The position numbers and the translations under genes were made by a program. From Sequoia sempervirens (lineage: Eukaryota > Streptophyta > Pinopsida > Cupressales > Cupressaceae): a stretch of DNA of 64,000 bases. The stretch spans positions 570,843,283-570,907,282 of the forward strand of contig VDFB02193867.1 of assembly GCA_007258455.2 (NCBI GenBank). The letters run 5' to 3'. Below are positions 10,346 through 22,851 of the stretch, one piece after another (the first letter of the stretch is position 1; each line of letters starts with the position of its first letter). The notes beneath the pieces were generated by a model that worked only from the letters and a program-made list of their open reading frames with translations, was not told the DNA's origin and searched no databases.

Positions 10346-12921
10346 CGGACTGTTTTTATACATATGATGGAAAAATATTGTAAATAAAAACAAAGATTAT
10401 TATAATATTAAATTGGAAAACGAGAAAAATATTTATGTACTCATGGCATATTGGGAATCCTACACTTATTGGAAGTTGGGATAAAGAAAAAGGAATTTTA
10501 TGAGTTGGAAGGCTAATTTGGGCTTTTTGATTGAGAGAACTTTATGTATTGGAGTATAAACAAGAGATCATTATTATTACCTTTCAAAAAAAAAATTATT
10601 ACCTTCATTCTTTTATGTCTATGTATATTTTGAAATAAAATTGAATAGTTTTAGTGATTTAGAAGAAGTATTTTTTTATAGATATTATTGCAATTAGAAT
10701 TGTTTATTTGGTTATTAATCTTTTATTTATTAATCAATTGTGTATTATAATTATATAAGTAAATTTTATTTTTACTTTGATTAATTTTATTAATGTAGAC
10801 ATGTACAATTTTATTAAAAAATACTTCAAAAATTAATTATCTACAATTTTATTAATTTATGGTCTTATTATAAGCTTAAAAGAAATTAAGAAAAACTCAA
10901 GTAATTATTTGTACAATATGTAGAATTGATTTTAAATGCACAAAGGATTTAGACTAAACTATATAAAAATGTGGCCTTTAAAGAGGTCCATTTGAAGGAG
11001 TAAGGTGTTAGAATTGATGTAAGAGCATTCAGACGAATTGGCAATCACCTAAAAACAAGTTTCAGGTTTGGTTTTTAGTTTTGAGTGTGTTTTGGAGTTT
11101 CATTTGACATTTCTCGATATTAGATGCAATCAAAGTTGCACGGTTACAATTTTGTGGAGTTGTCATCCCAATGCGTAATAGAGTAGCTTTAGTGAAACAA
11201 TTATTCGAAGCGATTTATGAGGTTTGGTGACGAATCCTTTAGCAAGAAGATGGTTGAGGATATTTGTGAATTAGTGGTGAATATTTTTTTGATCGCAACA
11301 TTCACCGTTTGGGAGATATTATAACTTTGTGTTTAAGGCCGTCAATTTACGAAAAGTTTAATATCTCACAATTTTGGAGGGTTAGAACAAAATTATTTTG
11401 CAGGGGTCTGTGGAACATCATCCCAAGCCTTCTCGCCATTTTCATGTGACTCAGAGTAATTTGAGTTTTTCACCCATTGACACCCAATTACATCAAATCG
11501 ACATATTTCAGTTTTCTCCAAATTGTTGGTAGATTGTTGAGGCAACAAAAAAATAACTTCAATTCCAAGTTTGATGAGTACTGATAATGGTGTGAAAGAA
11601 AAACATTTTTTAATTGGTTTCAATGAAAATGAAGAACCACATAAAGACATTGTATAAGGGGGTCATTTCATGTTCAGGTAAAAAAAATGGAAATTGAAGA
11701 TTAGAAGGAAATTCTAAGAATCAACCAACAAAATGAGGAAAAAAATAAAATAAAATAAAGATGAAAAGTGTAATGTCACTTTTTCTCCAAAGTTATTTAA
11801 GTATTAGCAATTAATTTAGTGGATTAAATATTAGAGTAAAGATAATTTACAAGCTGCAATATTATTCAAATGGATGTGAATAACCAATGCAAAAGACAAT
11901 ATGTGATAATTTTGTAAGAAATTCCAAAATAGATAGTTAGCATGGTAAATTGAATACACAATCATATAATTCATATACATTAACAGCAAGGCATATAATT
12001 AATATTCTCAATATATTTTAGGATCAATGGTTTAAATAATACTTATATGAATAATAGCACTTGGAAAAGCCACTCTCACCCCAAGAAGATGTCAGTGGTA
12101 CTGGCTCTTGCTATGGAGCAAACTAGGAGAAATAAGTATACTTCACCACTCTACACGAGTGTTGGTTTCAATGGAACAATGCTCAACATCATGAAATACC
12201 CAAGCCCTAGTTAGGACGGTCTTGAGTGAACTTTTGTACCCTAGGTTGGACACACACATATGAGGTGCCCCATTCTCCATCTTGCCCATAGCTCACCAAC
12301 CACTTTCTTCCTTGAATGTTCTCCATTCATATATTTTCCAAGTCTAACATGAATGATTTGCGTATCCTTTTAAGGGGTGATTTCCAAACCATCACACCCT
12401 TTCACAAAGGTTATTTTTTAATAATTATTTTAATAAATAATTATCCTTCCCCCTTTTAAAGAGTTTTTATACATATTCTTTATTAATCTCTTTTTTTAAA
12501 CCAAAAGGATCATAATATCCTTTATTTTTCTATCTCCCTCTTAATTCTAAAGGGTTATTTTATAACTTTATCTTCTCTTGGGGAAGAAGTCACATAACAA
12601 AAAGAGAATGTACAGTACTATGGTGTGAGAATTTTTGTAAAGAAATAAATAGTGGAAATGAAGAGGCGTCTAAGGAGGTGAATGGATAATAGTGAAGAGG
12701 AGGATCATGCAACCTTGGAAAAAGATAGAAGCTGATTAAAAATGCAAACATAATGGGGAAGAGGCCACACACTTGTGGAGCGGTGGAGAGGAATAGTCAA
12801 GAGAGGCCATAAAGAAAAGATAAAAAGAAAGTCATCACAAAAAAGAGAGGAGTTGCACCATTTTAATGTGGCATCTTAAATTAAAATAAAAATGAAAAAT
12901 GCATATAATAGAGAATATATC
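10346..12921. other. No recognisable gene
   Basis: AT-rich DNA (10346-11000 especially) followed by mixed sequence. A minus-strand frame of 85 codons at 11393-11650 has no recognisable motif. From about 12050 the composition looks like old repeat DNA, but I could not place ends. Confidence 0.35.
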
Positions 12922-13802
12922 TGAAAGGTGGAAAATTGTTTTGCTTCATTCACCCTAGGATTTTAGGGCCTAGAAAGGACAATTTTTGCTAACTTTCACT
13001 CAAGAAAAAACCCTTGAGATCTCTTTGTAAAGGAGAAAGAGATCTTGCAAGAGGGTTGTTCTAGGGGTTGATTAATGACTAATGAGGGGTTCACCACCAA
13101 GTTTAGACTTGGAAAAGATAATGATATGTAAGATAAAATGCAAAACCCTAATTCAATGCAATGACCTAGAAAATGCCTTAGAAATGTAAACAAAACATAA
13201 CAAAAAAGTAATGAAATGAATGATTTGCACCTAGAAACCTTGAAGTGACTGGAAAAAACTCTGAAACACTGAAGATTTTGACTTTTTGACGAACTGAGAC
13301 TCATTCGCCAACCTGGGTGAATTAGTCCCAGATCTGGGTTTCTGCACAGGAACTTGTTTTGGGAAAAAGGGTATCTGAATCCACAAACAAATATGGAAAA
13401 CACCTATAGTGGGACTCATTCACCACTTGTGGCCAATCAGTCCCATTCTATTTTTTTGGGAATTTAAAGTTTTGATCCACATTTCAACACCTGCTCTTTC
13501 TTTCCAACTTGAGTTCTGAATCCGACTCCGCGAAAATATCTGCAAAATAAAATATATACTTGATTTGCTAATGGGGGGATTGCCTTGGTCAAACCCCTAG
13601 TTTGGTAATTAAACCTTGATAGAAATAAGGAAATGTGGATGAAAACCCTAGCCTTAAGTGTGTCTAAGACTAAGAAATCTGAAACATGATGCAATCCTAT
13701 TCTAATGTGCAGAATATGATGCAAGAATGGAAATGAAAAGATGAATGACTCACTTATGGAGATCCCTAATCACCCCAAATGAGCCCTAATGATGCATGTA
13801 CC

Positions 13803-15007
13803 TGTTGGAAAAAAAAGGATAAACAACTGAGAGGGGGGGTGAATCAGTTGTCATAGAATATTTAAACTTTTCCAACTTAACTTAACTTAATCTCAGATCT
13901 GATGAATGAACAATAAACCATAAATAATCAACACATCAAAAACACAGAGAACACCAAGATTTTTATATGGAAACCCTATTATTGGAAAAACCACAGTAGA
14001 TGTTAGTCCACAATATTATACCCTGCTAAAAGTATAAAGAAGTATCAATGGGAATGCACATGCATTCAGACACACTACCTAGAGCTCAGTGCTCAATTAC
14101 AAGAGGGCTCATTGCCCAAGAAAGATTTGGATTAAAACCATCTAGATTGTGAAATGAGAAAATAGCATCTGCTAATGCCTAATTACAGTTCCAGTTAAGC
14201 ACATGAACAATTCTTCAACCTTATTCACTCTTCTCCACACTCTGCTTTGCCTTCAAATGATTTGAGCAATATTCACACACAGGACTCATACACTTGCACA
14301 CTTATACACCTCAACCATACATCCAAATGATAAAACAATCACTCTTATATATCCGCAACATGGAATTACATCACTACCAGTCAGCCCAAAACACATAAAT
14401 ATTTTTCATGTGAATCCACCAAGGTCGGCCACAACATAGTGGAGACCCAAATCAACAAATCCAACACAAAAATACTTTAATTAATTTCTCCTCAAAGATC
14501 CATAATACACTTCAACACCTAGTTGGCCATGAACATGAAAAACATGAACATGCAAGAGAAAATATCGGATCACAAGCACAACGATCAATGCAGACATGCG
14601 ACACAGATAGAGCATGAATTAGAAACACCCACAAACACCATGAAACACTAGAGAATCATCCACAACAATTGAACTAATAGAAATCACATGATTTTTGTTC
14701 AAGAACACAAACTGAAGTGTCAGAATACATATCTTCATAACTTGACCAAATCTTCACGTGGATCTCTGAAACTTGACGTGGATAAACTAGATACACTAAA
14801 AAAGAAATCCTTTAGTCCACAACTATTGATCATCAACATGTTGATCACACTGATAGACTAATCTTCACTTCTCCACTGACAACCTGAAGCACTTCTTATT
14901 ACAATTTTCTCAATATCCTCGACATATGCAACTTCTAATACATCAATGGTAATAGTGTTGACATCAATGACAACCACATATCAACAACACAACCATAACA
15001 TCCAACA
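13803..15007 (-). repeat. 3' LTR of copia element 1
   Basis: 1205 bp, ends TGTTGG...CCAACA on both strands. Near the left end, 'caactgagaggg' and 'gaatcagttg' form a short inverted repeat shared with the other LTR and with the LTR at 58603. Confidence 0.93.
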
Positions 15008-15020
15008 ACCTCCCCCTTTG
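15008..15020 (-). other. Polypurine tract of copia element 1
   Basis: CAAAGGGGGAGGT on the minus strand, directly before the 3' LTR. It is the expected primer for plus-strand synthesis. Confidence 0.9.
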
Positions 15021-15299
15021 GCATTAATGGCAACACATGATGTGAAAAATACCATCAACACAACAACACTTACTCCTCCTTGGGTTCTGACTCTTCTCAA
15101 CTTAGAAAGATTTTTCACATTTCACTTCTCCTTGACATTAATGGAAAAGATAAGCATTATCTTTCCACATACAAGCTCTGAACCACATATTTGTACATCT
15201 GAACATCTGACTACTCCCCTTGAGTAGCAGTCACCACAACATTAATCTGGATCAAAATATGATCATGAAGCACATGGATTGATACAAACCAATTCATCT

Positions 15300-18200
15300 C
15301 TAGTTTATATCAGGAGGAGTAATCACCACTAGCATCCCTCTGATATACTCAAAAGTATCCTTTGGCAATGACTTGGTGAAAATGTCTACAATTTTTTCTT
15401 TGGTAGGTACATACTCCAATCTACCTTATTTCTCACTCACTTTCTCCCTCAAGAAGTGGAACTTGATTGATATATGCTTTGTCTTAGAGTGTAGCACCAG
15501 ATTCTTCGATATGGTTATTGCACTTGATTTGTCACAGTGTATGACAATGGGCTCATCATATACTACTCTGATATCTTTCAACATATGTTTCATCCACAAC
15601 ACTTGAATACAATTATTTGCAGCAACAATATACTCTGCCTCAATAGTAGCTAGGGAAATGGAATTTTTCTTTTTACTCAACCAAGACACCAGCTTCTTCC
15701 CTAGGAAGAAGAAACCACCAATAGTTCTTTTCCTGTCATCTACATCTTCTGCCCAATATGCATCAATATAGGCACTCAAGATAAGATCATCATCTTTAGG
15801 ATACCAAATTCCAAAATCAATTGTTCCTTTTAGATATCTAAAAATTATCTTCATAATAGTCACATGAGATTCTTTTGGGTCAGCTTGAAATCTAGCAACC
15901 ATACACACAACATTCATGATGTCTGGTGTGGTCTGAGTTAAGTACAATAATGCACCAATCATTAACCTGTATCTTGTTTGATTTTCCTTAGGAGAATCAT
16001 CATTTTGTGTTAACTTGCATCTAGTTACCATGGGTGTACCAACAGGCTTTGAGTCTTCCATTCCAAACTTCTTCAACAACTCTCTCACATATTTGGATTG
16101 AGATATGAAAATCCCTTTGTCCAACTGAGTGACTTGTAATCTTAGAAAGAAATTCATCTCTCCAATCATACTCATTTCAAATTCACTTTCCATTTCATCA
16201 AAAAATTTCATGCACAAGCTATCATCTCCTCGAAAAATAATGTCATCAACAAAGACTTCAATAATCAACTCTTTATCATGATCCAACTTAAAGTACAAGT
16301 TGTTGTCAGTAGTACCTTTACTAAATCCAAGCTTCGGTAAGTATTTATCCAGTCTAGCATACCAGGCTTTGGGGGCTTGCTTGAGTCCATATAGAGCTTT
16401 CTTTAATCGGAAAAGCATGTCTTCCTTATCAGCCAGTTGAAATCCATCTGGTTGTTCAACATATACCTCTTCTTCTAACTCACCAATCATAAAATTTGAC
16501 TTCACATCCATTTGATAGACTTTATAGTTCTTATATGTAGCATAAGCAAGAAATAATCTCACAGCTTCAATTCTGGCAACAAGGGAAAAGGTTTCTTCAA
16601 AATCAATACCTTCCATTTGTGAATACCCTTTACATACCAGTCTTGCTTTATTCTGAACCACTTCATCTTGTTCATTCAACTTATTCTGAAAGACCCATTT
16701 ATTACCAATCACTTTTTTATCTTTAGGTCTGGGAACAAGAATCCATGTATCATTCTTCTCAATTTGCATCAGTTCTTCCTTAATAGCTTCCATCCAGTGT
16801 TCATCATTGCAAGCTTCATTGACATTATTAGTCTTAGTATTGGAAATCAGACAATACTCTTCTATAATCCTTCTAGTCTGCACACCTTTATTCTTATCTC
16901 CTATAATTTGATCTTTAGAATGATTTAACTTGACATACCTTAGAATTTTAGGAATCTCTTGCACTTCTAGCTCTTTTGGTCTTTCTTCTACACTTCCACT
17001 TGTCTCCCCTTCCTGGCTTTCTTGATTCACCAGAACAATTTGAACTTGATTTTGTGTTTAAGCATTCTTCCCTTGGTTTGTACTAACTTGTTGGTCATTT
17101 GAATCATATCCATAGTATCTGGATGATCTAGCAGAGTCCTCATCAACTCTGACATTTGTACCTTTAACCATTTTCCTCAATCTTCTATTATAGCACCGGT
17201 AAGCCTTGCTTTTAGTAGAGTAACCTAGAAAGATTCCTTCATTGCTCCTTACATCAAACTTGCCTATGTCCTCATCTCTCTTAATATAACACTTGCTTCC
17301 AAAGATCTTGAAATATTTAACAATAGGCTTATAACCAAACCATAGCTCAAAAGGAGTCTTACCAGAGATACCATTGACATTTACCCAGTTTAGAGTGTAC
17401 ACAATAGTGCTTACAACTTCTCTCCAATAGATGTGAGGCACATTTCCTTCTAACATCATTGTTCTGGCAACATCCAAAATTGTTTTGTTCTTTCTCTCTA
17501 CAACTCCATTATGTTGAGGGGTTTGGGGAGCAAATAACTATCTTTTTACTCCATGCTCTTCAAAGAAAGAATTGAATTCTCGGGAGGTGAACTCACCACC
17601 TCTTTTTGACCTTAGACACTTGATCTTCAAACTTGTCTCATTCTCTGCCATGGCTTTGAAACTTTTTAACTTCTTTAATGATTCACATTTTTCTCTCAAG
17701 AAAGCAACCCATATCATCCTAGAGTAATCATCAATAAGCAGCATAAAGTACCTTTCTCCTTGTAGACTTCTAATTTTGGAGGGACCGCACAGATTAGTAT
17801 GTACCAACTCCAGTATTCCATTAGAATGATGTTGTTTGCTTTGAAAAGGAACTCTAGTCTATTTTCCCATCTGACATTCCTTGCATATTGTGTTAGTAGG
17901 CTTCACTAGCTTAGGTAGATCTCTTACTGCATGAGTGGAGCTTACCTTGACAATGTTATCAAAATTCACATGACACAACCTCCTATTCCATAACCAACTT
18001 TCATCTGCTTGAGCAATTAAACAACTTACATTAGCACTCAGGTGAAAAATATTACCTTTTGTCTTTGTACCTGAAGCAATCTCACTTCTAGAGCTTCCAA
18101 GTATCCTACATCTTCTATCTTTGAACTAAAGATCGTAACCTTTGTCCACATTTTTCCAACACTTAACATAAAGGAAATCATCAATGTTATGTTTACCACC

Positions 18201-19405
18201 AAGACAAATAGATCCTCTGCCACGAATCACACCAACATTGTTATCTCTGAATCGTACAACCCCACTGTCATATTTCTTTAGACTTACAAATTTTATTTTG
18301 CCATCAATCATATGACATGAGCATCCACTATCAATGACCCACTCATCCTTTTCTTAAATTTGGGCTGCAAGAGATTTCTCAACATTATTAGATTCAATAG
18401 CCACTAGACCATTTTCCTTGATAGCAATGGAAGCCCATTCATCTTCATTTTCATTCTCTTTATCATATTCTTCATCAGTCACACCTTCTTCAACATAATA
18501 GCATTTCTTTTGAAATTTAGGTTTGTAAGGTTTGGACCTAGGAACTCTTTTAGGAAACCTTGAAGAAAAATGACCTATTTTGCTGCAAGAGAAACATTTA
18601 ATAGGCAACTTTCCTTTGTACTTACCTTGTCCTCTTCCTTCTTTCTTCAAAATCAATGCTTCTAGCTCTTCTACCTCTCTTTCTTCATCTTCAAGTTGTT
18701 TCATCTCTTCCTAATACTTGAATTTCTTTCTAGAACTTTCTCCTGGATCATATCTTTGCTTGTTTCTTCCGGATATAGAAGCCTTAAATGTAGATTCAGT
18801 CTTAGGAGCAAAATCACCAAATTCACTCAACTCAAAAGAAGCAAGTTTTCCAATCAACATATCTCTTGTCACAATTGTTACTATTTTGATCTCTTCAATA
18901 GAATGAGCCTTTGATTTGTAACGAGGAAATTATCTAAGCACTTTAACTACAATTTCTTGTTCATCTAGGGTACCACCAACACATCTAATACCCATCACAA
19001 TTTCATTTACTCTTTCCATATAAGAAGAAATATTTTCATCTTCACCCATCTTCAAGGTTTCATACTTTCCTTTCAAACTTGTTAGCTTAGTGACCTTCAC
19101 AAGAGTATCTCCTTCATACAAAGTCTCCAGCTTCTTCTAGATCTCATGAGCTATCTTCAAATCCATCACATTTGTCATTTCAAAATCTATCAGAGCACTC
19201 AACAAAGCTTCAATAGCCCTAATATTAATCTCATCCTCTTTAACCTCATAATGAGTGGAAGGACCATTCTAAGGAATAATATATATGTTCTTTGTAATCT
19301 TCCAGAAAGGTTCACCAATACACCTCAAATGACATTCCATTTTAGCTATCCACAATTGGTAATTGTTCCATCGAATCTAGGACTATCCTTCTTGTATGAT
19401 GCCAT
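15300..19405 (-). pseudogene. Copia gag-pol polyprotein, several breaks
   Basis: Starts MASYKKDSPRFDGT at 19405, followed almost at once by a stop/frameshift. Gag continues with the UBN2-type region (LKGKYETLKMGEDENISSYM, about 19000-19080) and a zinc knuckle near 18590 reading C-x2-C-x4-H-x4-F, so its last Cys is lost. Protease motif WVIDSGCSCHM is near 18330. The pre-integrase CHVNFDN and CKECQMGK segments lie at about 17880-17980. The integrase core runs about 17800-17470 (LLIDDYSRMIW; HNGVVERKN). Reverse transcriptase spans about 16830-16130, with FVDDIIF where YVDDxxx is usual. RNase H (about 15780-15440) contains [14 protein letters not shown] stop at 15426 precedes the conserved tail EYVPTKEKIVDIFTKSLP. 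At least five stops or shifts interrupt the frame, so it cannot make a full polyprotein. Confidence 0.92.
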
Positions 19406-19443
19406 CTTGGATCACCTCAAGCTTTTAAACTTCTTTAGAGGAA

Positions 19444-19458
19444 CCCGCTCTGATACCA
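19444..19458 (-). other. Primer-binding site of copia element 1
   Basis: Minus strand TGGTATCAGAGCGGG, the usual copia site complementary to initiator methionine tRNA, two bases after the 5' LTR. Confidence 0.93.
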
Positions 19459-19460
19459 AT

Positions 19461-20684
19461 TGTTGGAAAAACAAGGACAGACAACTGAGAGGGGGTGAAT
19501 TAGTTGTCACAAAATATTTAAACTTTTCTAACTTAACTTAAACTAATCTTAGATCTGATGAATGAACAATAAACCATAAAAAATTAGCACATCAGAAACA
19601 CAGAGAACACCAAGATTTTTACCTGGAAACCCTATTAGGGGAAAAACCATGGTGAATGTCAGTACACAATATTACACCCTACTAAAAGTATAAAGAAGTA
19701 TCAATGGGAATGCACATGCATTTAGGCACACTACCTAGAGCTCACTGCTCAATTACAAGAGGGCTCACTGCCCAAGAAAGATTTAGATTAAAACCATCCA
19801 AATTGTGAATTGAGAAAATAGCATATGCTAATGCCTTATTATAGTTCTAGTTAAGCACATGAACAGTTATTCAACCTTCTTCACTCTTCTCCACACTCTG
19901 CTTTGCCTTCGAATGATCTGAACAATATTCGCACATAGGACTCACACGCTTGAACACTTATCCACCTCAATACCAATGATAAAATAATCACTCTTATATA
20001 TCCGCAACATGGAATTACATCGCTACCAGTCGACCACAAAGAAATAATAAAATAATTACAAACAGTCAGCCCAAAACACATAAATATTTTTCATGCGAAT
20101 CTATCAAGGTTGGCCACAACATAGTGGAGACCCAAATCAACAACTCCAACACAAAAATACTTCAATTAATTTCTCCTCGAAGATCCACAACACGCTTCAA
20201 CACCTAGTCGACCATGAACATGCAAGAGAAAATATCATATCACGAGCACAATGATCAATGTGGACATGCAACATAGATAGAGCATGAACTAGAAACACCC
20301 ACAAACACCATGAAACACCAAAGAATCATCCACAACAACTGAACTAACATAAATCACATGATCTTCCTTCAAGAACACAAATTGAAGTGACAGAAAAAAA
20401 TGTCAGTTCTATACAGATCTTCATAACTTGACCAAATCTTCACGTGGATCTCTGAAACTTGATGTGGATAAACTAGATACACTGAGCAAGAAACCCTTTA
20501 GTCCACAACCATTGATCATCAACGTGTTGATCACACCGAAAAATTGATCTTCACTTCTCCAGTGACAACCTAAAGCACTTCTTATTACAATTTTCTCAAT
20601 ATCCTTGACATATGCAGCTTCTAATACATCAATGCTAATAGTGTTGACAACCACATATCATCAACACAACCACAACATCCAATA
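19461..20684 (-). repeat. 5' LTR of copia element 1
   Basis: 1224 bp. The plus-strand right end reads CCAATA instead of CCAACA, so one terminal base is mutated. Otherwise collinear with 13803-15007, with small indels. Confidence 0.93.
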
Positions 20685-21436
20685 GTACCTTCCTTAGGTT
20701 GAACGTAGAGTGATAATGGAGGATGGAATCACTTAGGAAACAAGTCTTTAGGCTTGGCTTGATGGCTAGTTGCATCTCCCCAACCTAGAATCCATCATGA
20801 TTCACCATAGACAACCATGATAAATCCTTGACAATGCTAGATCTTGAATGAAAGTGAGCTTGAAGACCTGCAAAAACACTTTAATGCTGCTCCAATGCTT
20901 CAACTTTGCTTGCTCTTGAAACTTGAATGCACTTGTGAAAGATTCTCAACACTTGTCTCTTGAATTTTCTCTTGAAGATGTTTGCTCAAAATTTCTTAGA
21001 TTGATAAAAATGACTTAGAAACTTGCTTATATAGGTATTAACACCTAATTGACCATTATTTAGACCTCAAAGGCGGACATCCACCCAAAAACTTGAATTG
21101 AAATGGTGAATTTCCCTCTCAAAATTGAAAAAGACCCCAAAGGGGACTCATTCGCCACCCTTGGCGAATGGGTCCCACCTAAGGGGACTCATTCACCCAA
21201 GGTGGCGAATGAGTCTCACCTTAGCTTTTTGAGGTTGGTTTTCAGGATTTTCGGTGTTTTAAGTGAATTTATGGGAATTTTAGGTGAAATGAGCCTTGAG
21301 ATCCAAAATAATGGGTCTTAGGGGCCTATTAATGATGATTTAAAGGGTGATTAACGTAAGAGTGCTAAAATAGGTCCAAATTAAGTGTGAAATTGCCTCA
21401 CTTTCAAGAGCATATAATTTTCTACACTACAATATC

Positions 21437-22851
21437 TAATTATAATAGACATGGGTTGTATAGAGGGAATAAAAGTGAGTGAGGAGCTCGTGGTTAGAGA
21501 GAAAAGAGAGTGTGGATGACAAAATATGAATGAGAGGGGTTGAATAGATGAGAGAAGATAGGTGTACTACTGAGCAAGAGAAGGTTCAAATTTAATACAA
21601 AGAATAGGTGCGGAAAGAATATGAGGTGGAGAAATATGTGAATGTAGTTTAAGCGAAGACAAGAGTTCATAGAAGAAAAACAAAGCATTGGAAATTGGAA
21701 ACAATGTTCAATTATGGATTGTAAATGTTGGCCTATGCACCGTGAAATCAATAAAATCATTTGAATTGTTGCTTGATATTTAAAAATTGAATGTGAATGC
21801 AAATTGTATTTGTTGGTATTTGTTACCATGTTTTTTGTTGTCGTTGGAAAATGTGTCTATTCCAAATTTTGGCTAAGTCATGAGTTGTTGATGTTTCAAG
21901 TGAAAAGTATAACTTGGGCAGTGTTTTACAAGGTTACTCTAACTCCCCCCTCACCTGCCATGAGACCCATCTTGATTGTCTTTAATACACTAGCGATGTT
22001 TTGTCTAGTTATGGAAACTCTTGTAATTCTTGCTTTAGTATATCTCTTGAGTTAAGTCAGTGTGGGTTGTGTTTTGTAAAGTTCATCAAACTCCCCCATT
22101 CACCACCTAGAGAAAGAATGATTAACTCGTTGATGTTTATTAAAAAGTGGGAGGCGTTTAACAATGAAGGGTGACCATTAGCGATAATTTGCAAGGTTAT
22201 ATGAACTATCCACTTCACCACCCTTTATTCATTCCTTTTCAAATTTTTGAAAAGTGGTTGCAAGGAAGTGGTGATGTGAAAGCTGACATGTGCCTACATG
22301 ACAAGAGGATGTCATTTAATGCCTATCTACTTGTACATTTCCTACAAGGAATTAAAAGGAATTTCATGCAAGAAAAAAACATTCTTCAGCTGTGGTATTA
22401 ACACTAGGAGATGTGATGAGGGAGAGCACACTGGTACATATTTTTGTCCTTTGAATTCAAGTGTTCTAAGGTATTATTATCTTGTTTATTTCTTTCAAAT
22501 TACAACCTCCAAGTTTAATTCCCTCTACATTGTAATCTACCTGGTGAAAGCCCCTTCGAACCCTAGAATTTTAGTCATGACAAGAATTAAGTGTCAAGGT
22601 TATTAGTATATCTTAGGTCTAACATATGACATGCTTGAGATAGGAGACACCAAGCTTGGACAAGTAAATATGAATGAATTTAGGGAATAATTTAATGTAC
22701 CCAATCCACCACCCATCACACAAAGGTAGTCAATAGTGGATTGGTGGAAGCAATTGCATTCCTTGTGGTTATCCAATGCCTTGAGTTAATTGTTGAATGT
22801 ATAAGACATTATGATTCTCAGACTTGAGAAATATGAACTGAAGACAATAGG
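21437..22851. other. No firmly recognisable gene
   Basis: AT-rich sequence after the solo LTR. From about 22160 a possible upstream part of the decayed ORF that follows may begin (short frames at 22171-22401), but homology is not clear. Confidence 0.35.

Larger units (their letters stand above)
13803..20684 (-). mobile_element. Near-complete Ty1-copia retrotransposon, TSD gtacc
   Basis: Full-structure copia element on the minus strand: 5' LTR 19461-20684, primer-binding site 19444-19458, gag-pol 19405-15300, polypurine tract 15008-15020, 3' LTR 13803-15007. It is flanked by a perfect 5-bp duplication gtacc (13798-13802 and 20685-20689). The pol order protease, integrase, reverse transcriptase, RNase H identifies Ty1-copia. 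LTRs of about 1.2 kb are long for the superfamily. The two LTRs differ at roughly one base in ten over a 150-bp stretch compared by eye, so the insertion is not recent. Stops and frameshifts make it non-autonomous today. It sits inside the solo LTR 12922-21431. Confidence 0.95.
12922..21431 (-). mobile_element. Solo LTR (hairpin family), split by a copia element
   Basis: The outer parts 12922-13802 and 20685-21431 form one LTR of about 1.62 kb once the copia insertion 13803-20684 is removed. The ends are TGAAAGGTGG and ACACTACA, flanked by a perfect 5-bp duplication atatc (12917-12921 and 21432-21436). A relative is at 51774-53292 (TSD attag); both share a 'ttgccttggtcaaacccc' / 'ttccttgttcaaacccc' segment and several hairpins built on 'GACTCATTCGCCA' and its reverse complement. 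Orientation is taken as minus because that end reads TGTAGTGTAGAAAA; this is a guess. No coding part remains. Confidence 0.75.

Noticed and set aside
12996..13724. Minus-strand frames up to 135 codons
   Set aside because: They lie inside the hairpin-family solo LTR, are not conserved in the copy at 51774-53292, and show no domain.
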